Positions 57,526-64,000 of a DNA stretch of 64,000 nt are shown piece after piece. Made by a program: the position numbers and the translations under genes. Numbering within the stretch: position 1 is the stretch's first letter; each line of letters opens with the position of its first letter. The DNA comes from Aplysia californica (Eukaryota > Mollusca > Gastropoda > Aplysiida > Aplysiidae): assembly GCF_000002075.1 (NCBI RefSeq), contig NW_004797719.1, forward strand, positions 125,444-189,443. The letters are read 5' to 3'. The notes beneath the pieces were generated by a model that was not told the DNA's origin, did no database searches, and saw only the letters and a program-made list of their open reading frames with translations.

Positions 57526-58621
57526 TCCAAGAGGCTACAGCCTACACACATACTTGTAATGGAAGTCAAGGAAGTAATGGTTAAAAATGATGATAAACTA
57601 ACAGAGATCTCACTCTATTTCTAAAAAACATGAAATAGTCCCAAGCCCAAGTATGCACAGTACAGTCAACAGACAAGACAGAGAGAATGACAGACAGACA
57701 GATTTGAGAGAGAGACAAAAAGAAGAGGACAACCAGTGCCTAGATCTAGACCTAGATTTAATTCGGAGAACAAGAAGTTTCTGCCAACAAAGACTTAGAC
57801 TAGAGTAGGGCACCCGAGAACAAAAATACAGAACTAAATCCAATCGCCTAATCCTAATCAGTTCCAAACAGAATGGCCCCAAAATTTGAACACTTGGACA
57901 TAACACTCAAACAAAAAAATGAAGTAAAGCCAGTGAAATCAAATACAGCCTAGATCTATTTCCCTTCCTGACAAAAAAATTTCGCGTAGTATGAACAATG
58001 AACTGTGAGCTAGACTACGGTCCAACCCACACACACACAAACTTTTTAATTTAAATAATTAACTACTAGATTTCTAGATCCAGGCAGTTTATCATTCGCA
58101 TTAAAAAATCATACACACTACAGATGCAGGGTTTTCATGACGCGTGCACCGATCCAAAAGTAAAAGTTCTCAAACGTTGGCCGACAAACCGCGAGTCGTC
58201 ATGTAGATCTACTTGCTACCCTGCACAGACTGATCGGTAGTAGCGTCACTTGACCTACTCTGTCCAACATGTGCTCAGCACGTGCCAGCCAATCCAGGTA
58301 GAAAGACGGGTACAGCTTTGTACTTTAACTTTTTACAAATAGAATCTATAGATGTATAAGTACTCGATCTCTGTAAACGAAAACATTTTCGTAAACTTTA
58401 AACAGTACTTCAAACCAAGCGCATTTTACTGACAATGCTGGAAAAACACATTGTATTGTACATGGTGGGACTTGACTTTTACTTTAAAATTCGCCACCAG
58501 AATTTTACTAAATTAGAACCTATACTAATCTTTAAAAACCCAAAGTGTGAATTACTTGGATGTCCACGTTGTAGAATAGACCGTGGCGACGGCGGGGATC
58601 CTGGTCTCTGCATGGTTGTCG
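57526..58621. promoter_or_regulatory. Intergenic region, possibly a shared promoter of two divergent genes
   Basis: Lies between the - strand TRIM-NHL gene and the + strand small gene. 58130-58320 is free of recognised repeats and relatively CpG-rich (ACGCGTGCACCG, AACCGCGAGTCGTC) for this AT-rich window. No core promoter element was identified with confidence. Confidence 0.3.
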
Positions 58622-61041
58622 ATGTCCGAAATAGAGCAACAAACTCAACAAGACATGTCGTCTCACAAACTCCTCAAAGAATACAACAAGTGGTGGTGTC
58701 GAAAAGTGACCATCGGACACGGCTACCCCGTCTTTATAGTAGGGAAGGAAGGGGAATTCCCCTACATTCGCCAGGTAGAAAGAAAAAGCATGCCCAATTA
58801 GAACCCATTTTTCTCACAACAAACTGACCGCCTAAACAGCGATTGGTCACTGGGCCAACCTCCCCCCCCTCCCCCCCCCCCCCCCCCCCCCGCCACTCCC
58901 CCCGTGGTCATAAGGCCCTCTTGTTGCACGCTGAGAAGATTACGGTGGTTGCGTTCACATGACGGTGGTCGATGTAACAAGCCTCCACAAAGAAACTGGG
59001 CTTGTTTGGTTTTAGGAAGAGTTTTACGGCACTTGCGACACGTGACAATAAGGTCATCGGAGTGCCGAAGATTAGGTGAGTGTGACAAGAGAGTAACAAA
59101 CACAAAAAGAAGGAGGGGAGATAAAGACGATAGACATAAGATAGGAAAGAAGAAGCAAACAACACGAGAGCGCCCGCCAACCACCCACGCTGGTCTTGCA
59201 CGTGTTTGCGTGGCTATTACGTGCGATGATGGACGGGTCAGCTGGACCGTAGCACCACCACACGGTCTCCGCCCTACATGGTACAACAATGTGCTACTGG
59301 CTTCACGGACACCACTTTGACCTTGGGCGGGGTCAGCCCGTTTGACACCTGGATGTACCGCCTACTTTTCGGGGGGACACACGCACTACGAGGACTCGGC
59401 AACACGTGAAACTTTTTTGTTTTTTAATGTTGTTAGTGTTTTTAAGCTTCCTCCATCAACAGATTTTAGTTTTAGTAAGAGTAAGAGTATTACGGCACTT
59501 GCAACACAATTTGGTCAAATAAGTACCGAAGATTAGAGACGTTACAAGAGAGTAACAAACACAAAAAAGAAGGAGGAGAGATAAGGACGAGAGATGCTTG
59601 GGAGGAAAGAAGGAGCAAACCACACCAGAGCACCCACCAACCACCCACGACAGAATTTAGATCATTAGGGAGGGGGTGCAGTGCAGGCACCGAACCTGCT
59701 TGTCAGGGCTAACGAGGACTTCAAAGTTTGAGTGAAGAAAAACACATAATAATAATATACACAATTATGGTCATATAGTGTAGGGCTGGAAAGAAGCAAG
59801 ACAGGAACGGGGGAGGGGGGGGAGGGGGCAGGACCAACCAGTGGCACCTTCCAACCACGAGTCAACCCGAGCTGAGACTGAGATGGATAAAAAGAAACCT
59901 GGGCTGAGAGGGAAAAAATATCCCAGCATAAAGACCCAGATACTCAATAAAAATGTTTTATTCCCACTCGGGAATCGAATTCGGGTTTCTTATGTGCGAC
60001 AGCGAAGCGCCTTACCACTACATCGTTCAGTTGTATTCGTTTTAGCAAGATTTTTACGGCACTCGCAACACAATAAGGTCATATAAGTGCCGAAGATTAA
60101 AGGTGTTACAAGAGAGTAACAAACACACAAAAAAGGAGGGGAGATAAAGACGACAGCTGTTTTGGTAGGAAAGAAGAAGCAAACCACAGCAGAGCACCTT
60201 CCAACCACCCACTTAATTTGATTTGTTTTGAGGAAAGAGAAGCACATCGACACAACGACGGTCATTTAGTGCTTTTGGGGGGGGGGGGGTGAAACAGACA
60301 CACAGAAACAAGAGAGGGAAAGTAAAAAAGGGGACCAACCAGTAGCGCCCGCCAACCACCCGAATTCTATTGCTGGGAAGAAGCAAGACAGATAGAAACA
60401 ACAGAAGTCAGAAATACCAGTGGCGCAATACAACCGCCCGTGGTCAATGACAGAAAACCAGCAACCACCAACGACAATGAACTCCACGTGGAAAGATTCA
60501 ACAGTAGAGAACAACTCCGGTAAAAGACGGCTCTTAAAGTTTTTTTGTTCTTGATCTTAACTGTTGCTGTTGTTTTTTTTCAGTAAGTGTTTTACGGCAT
60601 TTGCAACACAATAAGGTAATATAAGTGCCGAAGATTAGAGGTGTTACAAGAGGGTAAAAAAAAAAAAAAAGGAGGAGATATAAGGATGATAGATGTTTGA
60701 TAGGAAAGAAGAAGCAAACCACATCAGAGCACCCGCCAAGGCCCTACAATTATTGTTTTGTCTGGTGGATATCAGAGAGAGGAAGGGTGTGAGTGACGGA
60801 CAAGAAGTCTTCACATTGTCGACAAAACACAGCGGACGTGAATGATACATGAAAAATAAGACAGGTAAATTCACATGCATGGCCAGCTGCGATTATAGAG
60901 TGTGAAAGGAAAGAGACAGAGGGAGTGAGACAGACAGAGAGACCGATTGAGAGATACTAAGAGACAGACAAAACAGAGTGAGACAGACAGTCAATAGACT
61001 GATTGAGAGAGAGTGTCGACAGACACACACACACACACAGA

Positions 61042-61113
<72 letters not shown>

Positions 61114-61151
61114 GAGACAAACAGACAGAGTCAGAGTGAGAAAGAGAGAGA

Positions 61152-61197
<46 letters not shown>

Positions 61198-61702
61198 AAC
61201 AGTGTGACACAGAGATCTAGAGAGAGAGAGAGAGAGATCTAGAGAGAGAGAGAGATCTAGAGAGAGAGAGAGAGAGATCTAGAGAGAGAGAGAGATCTAG
61301 AGAGAGAGAGAGAGAGAGAGAAATAAGCAAGATCGCATAAAAAAAGAGAATTCATGCCAATAAAGAGTAACGAAAATATTACCAGCACTGAAAAAAAAAA
61401 TCCTGTTGGCATGTACAAACAAACACACGTAAAATGAAACTCAGAGACCATGCAAATTTAAAGCACGAGAGAGACAGAGAGAAGGAACACAGCTACATGA
61501 TATGATTTTAAAAGAAACAAAAACCAAAGAGGAGCAAAGAAAAAAAAATATGAAGCATAAAATACTGTATTATTATAGTTTTATTTACACTTTACAGAGC
61601 CAGAAACTGGCCGTAAAGATGAACACCGCGGGACACAACGCTACAGAGGCAGAGATAGAAAAGACAAAAACTGAGCTGATTTATGCTGAGTCAGCACTAT
61701 AG
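58622..61702 (+). CDS. Candidate small two-exon gene, 85 residues, function unknown
   Basis: Exon 1 58622-58774 (ATG after an in-frame TAG at 58577) ends CAG/GTAGAA in phase 0. Exon 2 61598-61702 has acceptor TTTACAG and ends in TAG. The joined product begins MSEIEQQTQQDMSSHKLLKE, continues KWWCRKVTIGHGYPVFIVGK and EGEFPYIRQ, then SQKLAVKMNTAGHNATEAEI to a TKTELIYAESAL end. It is charged, with no signal peptide or membrane span, and the second exon looks helical. Support is the matching phase and coding-like sequence at both ends of a 2.8-kb intron filled with SINEs. I do not recognise the family. Further middle exons cannot be excluded. Confidence 0.55.
58861..58891. repeat. Poly(C) run
   Basis: CCCCCCCCTCC then about 20 C, in the intron of the candidate small gene. 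Confidence 0.85.
59009..59189 (-). repeat. SL-A SINE copy
   Basis: Stem CGGCACTT...GAGTGCCG with one T-G wobble; the loop is lengthened by a few bases. Head GAGCGCCCGCCAACCACCCA. Confidence 0.85.
59468..59650 (-). repeat. SL-A SINE copy
   Basis: Stem CGGCACTT...AAGTACCG, complete body and head CACCAGAGCACCCACCAACC. Confidence 0.85.
59655..59870. repeat. Possible third SL family (C) copy plus filler
   Basis: TAGGGCTGGAAAGAAGCAAG, a G-rich run and GACCAACCAGTGGCACCTTC resemble 60216-60460 but without the stem-loop tail. Confidence 0.35.
59957..60030 (-). repeat. tRNA-like SINE head
   Basis: On the - strand: GATGTAGTGGTAAGGCGCTT (A box) and GAATTCGATTCCCGAGTGGG (B box), about 45 bases apart. 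No acceptor-stem pairing strong enough for a working tRNA gene. Confidence 0.5.
60033..60214 (-). repeat. SL-A SINE copy
   Basis: Stem CGGCACTC...AAGTGCCG, full body, head GCAGAGCACCTTCCAACCAC. Confidence 0.85.
60216..60460. repeat. Third SL-like family (C), two partial copies
   Basis: GACGGTCATTTAGTGCTTTT then GAAACAGACACACAGAAACA and GACCAACCAGTAGCGCCCGC-CAACCACCC; the 3' words are shared with SL-A. A second partial copy follows from GCTGGGAAGAAGCAAGACAG. Confidence 0.4.
60580..60740 (-). repeat. SL-A SINE copy
   Basis: Stem CGGCATTT...AAGTGCCG with one T-G wobble, poly(A) inside the body, head CAGAGCACCCGCCAAG. Confidence 0.85.
60895..61325. repeat. (GA)n-rich region
   Basis: GACAGA and GAGAGA runs with a CA/GT patch at 61021-61058 and a higher-order GATCTAGAGAGAGAGAGA unit repeated five times from 61212 to 61300. 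Confidence 0.9.
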
Positions 61703-61845
61703 CTACCACATCTCGAAGAGATTTTTTAGAAAATGAAATGCACGGCATATACTAGATCTATTTATTATTATCATTAAGTTAGGACAAAAGTAACACTGAA
61801 TAAGAAAGCGTACATTGAAACCTGGCCCGAGGGGGACACAATTTT

Positions 61846-62025
61846 TAGTTTTAGTAGATGTTTTACGGCGCTCGCAACTGCAAAATACGGTCATATGAGC
61901 GCCAGAAGATTAGACCTGTTACAAGAGAGTACCAAATATAAAAAAGAAGAAGGGGAGAAAAGGACGATAGATGTTTGATAGGAGAGAAGAAGCAAACCAC
62001 ACCAGAGCACCTGCCAACCACCCAC
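61846..62025 (-). repeat. SL-A SINE copy, GC-type stem
   Basis: Perfect stem GGCGCTC...GAGCGCC, full body, head CACCAGAGCACCTGCCAACC. Confidence 0.88.
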
Positions 62026-62410
62026 GAGGACACAGTAAAAACTGTCTCCTCAATTACCTAAATTGTGTTGATCAGGATGTAAACCTTGTACATTTACAAT
62101 AGAAAGAAGCCTCCTTGCCAAAGGCCGTTAATCAGTGATGATGTCGGAGGGAGTTACTGACACAAAGATACATGTCCACGCACATCTCATGTCAAAACTA
62201 ATAAGCTTAGAATAGGCTTTCAAGCATCAGTGGCAGTTCACAACTCGATTAAAGAGGCAACATGCAACTGAAAAGACACATTTCAATATACATTGTATAA
62301 ACCAAAAGATTTTAGAGTTACCCCAACCACTAATACAAATCCATCTTTTCGGTGTAAAAAAAATATTTTAAAAATCCCCAAACCCAAGGTATTTTAGCAC
62401 ATGTACACAT

Positions 62411-62815
62411 TTGAGGCAGTGTGGCGAGATCGGGTGCTCGTCACAATAAAGAAATCAAAGAAATTTTTTTTTTCTAATTTTCTATTTTTGGCTCAACACT
62501 TTTTAAGTCCATTTAAAAACACATTTTTGTGTGAATTTTACTGAAAACATTGATTAAAGGTGAAAAAAAGTAAATGTTCAGTTTCTAAGAACTCTCAGGC
62601 TAAAGAAGTAACCAAACTTTGGCGGCTAACTTTACCCCTGAAACCAGGTGACCCTGACCTCCTTCAATTGCAAGTATTTTGACTTCTATTCCACATAGAT
62701 GGATATTCCCCCCCCCCCAAAGGAAGGCAAATGAACAGGCTTTTTAAGATGATATCAACTACCCCATATGCCCCAAAAAATTGATGAGTGCCTGATTCCA
62801 CCACACTGTGACACA
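62411..62815 (+). mobile_element. MITE family D, copy 6
   Basis: Left end TTGAGGCAGTGTGGCGAGAT, right end GATTCCACCACACTGTGACA, interior CTGAAACCAGGTGACC; about 405 bp. Confidence 0.8.
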
Positions 62816-63003
62816 TAATTTGTCTTCATACTAATGATTTCCCTTCAATTCATCACATTCGTCAGGATAGTGTCTGACTGTCAAGCCAGCGCAGCATAAA
62901 CCAGTACCACTTTTTCAAACTATAGTCAAATGACAAATACTACACAGGATTTCTTAGGTCTGACAGCTGTTTATGATTTTCCGCCAGGGCCTAGATGAAA
63001 GTT

Positions 63004-63182
63004 TTAGTTCTAGTAGAGGGTTTTACGGCGCTCGCAACTGCATAAGGTCATATGAGCGCCACAGGAATAGAGGAGTTACAAGAGAGTATCAAACACAAAA
63101 ATGAAGAAGGAGAGATAAGGACGAAAGATGTTTGATAGGAAAGAAGAAGCAAACCACACCAAAGCACCCGCCAACCACCCAC
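63004..63182 (-). repeat. SL-A SINE copy, GC-type stem
   Basis: Perfect stem GGCGCTC...GAGCGCC, complete body and head CACCAAAGCACCCGCCAACC. Confidence 0.88.
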
Positions 63183-64000
63183 TGGCCTTGATGAAAACCC
63201 TTTACAAGAGTCACAAATGTAAAGACAAAGAAAATCATTAAAACCTCCAAGTTAGCTGCGATAGCAGGGACCAAGTAAATAGACTCATCTTCACTCCGCG
63301 AAACCTATTATTGTAATCTCGTGTCAACCGCCAGTCACACAGCAAGATTCCAGTGGAATCTTTAGTTTGAGATTTGTAGGACCACGTATCATCTGGACGA
63401 CAGGCTTCATTATTAAAATATCAATCAAATTATATGCTATTTTATAACAAAAGAACATGGAAGTATCCTATCTGCTCCACCCATTTGTTAAATAGTCCTG
63501 CCTGCTCTAAAAAAACAACCACCTTTACAATGACCACTTCCCACTTCAACCCTTTTTTTCTGCATTATAGACTCTATCAAAGACATCCACCTGTCCAAGA
63601 CAATCACTTTTCTCCTGAAAAAAAGGATGGCCTTCTAGGACAATTTCGACTACACATTATGCTCCCATCAACACAAAATATAGGGGATAGATAGATAGAT
63701 AACATATTTCTCTCGTGTGTCTACACTAATTAAATACTAACAGTAAAATTTTAAAATCCAAAGTGCCGCACATTTTGTAGTTGTTGTTGTCTCTACTAAA
63801 CACAAAAGCGCCAGTTGATAGAAATGGGCAGGGTTAAAAAAAAAGAAACAACAAAAACCCACAAAAGATAGTTAAGGAGGTGAGCTGCTTTAGCCTTGTC
63901 CCGTGTAGGGCCAGCCCAGACACAGCAGCAGAATAAAGTATCCCAGCAGACAGACAGACACAAAAGTGTGGTCCACACAGATCCACAGTAAAAACATAGG
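63183..64000. other. Window end, no gene recognised
   Basis: No splice-consistent coding frame or known repeat. A GATA simple repeat lies at 63688-63700. Confidence 0.4.

Noticed and set aside
55945-60030. tRNA genes at 55945-56015 and 59957-60030 (-)
   Set aside because: A and B boxes are present but no complete cloverleaf; better explained as SINE heads.
60893-61210. Ser/Leu-rich frame on the - strand
   Set aside because: Translation of the (GA)n simple repeat.
1-64000. Retroviral or other virus-like elements
   Set aside because: No LTR pair, gag, protease, integrase or envelope signature was seen; the only reverse-transcribing elements are LINE 3' fragments and SINEs.

Overview
The window looks like intron-rich animal nuclear DNA. 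The three recognisable genes are animal families: TRAPPC11, an ankyrin/SOCS-box protein and a RING/B-box/NHL (TRIM-NHL) protein. The dense load of short interspersed repeats, MITEs and minisatellites suggests a lophotrochozoan, probably a gastropod mollusc, but that placement is inference. There is nothing bacterial, no CRISPR array, no rRNA and no intact tRNA gene. Two assembly gaps (17374-17892 and 33141-33240) are runs of N.

Layout. 1-15985: the 3' half of TRAPPC11 on the + strand, 13 exons whose splice phases all agree, with stop codon at 14561-14563 and a 3' UTR to about 15985. 16196-20260: a MITE, then a large 21-bp minisatellite that switches strand near 17205 and contains a gap. 20260-28100: no gene found; many minisatellites, two inverted-repeat MITEs, LINE 3' ends and SINEs. 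28118-30829: a complete three-exon ankyrin-repeat/SOCS-box gene on the - strand. 30830-34700: intergenic, with one tRNA-derived SINE and nested SINEs. About 34700-55368: a TRIM-NHL gene of the brat/mei-P26 type on the - strand, with four coding exons and apparently a 14-kb 3' UTR almost free of repeats. 55370-58600: minisatellite, SINE pieces and a possible bidirectional promoter region. 58622-61702: a candidate two-exon gene for an unrecognised 85-residue protein on the + strand. 61703-64000: SINE and MITE copies, no gene seen.

The most interesting signals are in the repeats. About 25 copies of modular SINEs (called SL-A and SL-B here) have different bodies but share a 3' tail carrying a 7-8 bp stem-loop. 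The stem exists in two forms, GGCGCTC/GAGCGCC and GGCACTT/AAGTGCC, in which both arms have changed together. That is what an RNA hairpin recognised by a partner LINE reverse transcriptase would look like. The second striking pattern is in TRAPPC11, where the edges of four exons, splice signal included, are duplicated or tandemly amplified into the neighbouring intron; two of these give open alternative reading frames. The third is the long repeat-poor tail of the TRIM-NHL gene.

The genes have no obvious joint pathway: TRAPPC11 acts in ER-Golgi trafficking, the SOCS-box protein probably serves a cullin-5 ubiquitin ligase, and the TRIM-NHL protein is probably a RING ligase and RNA-binding translational repressor.
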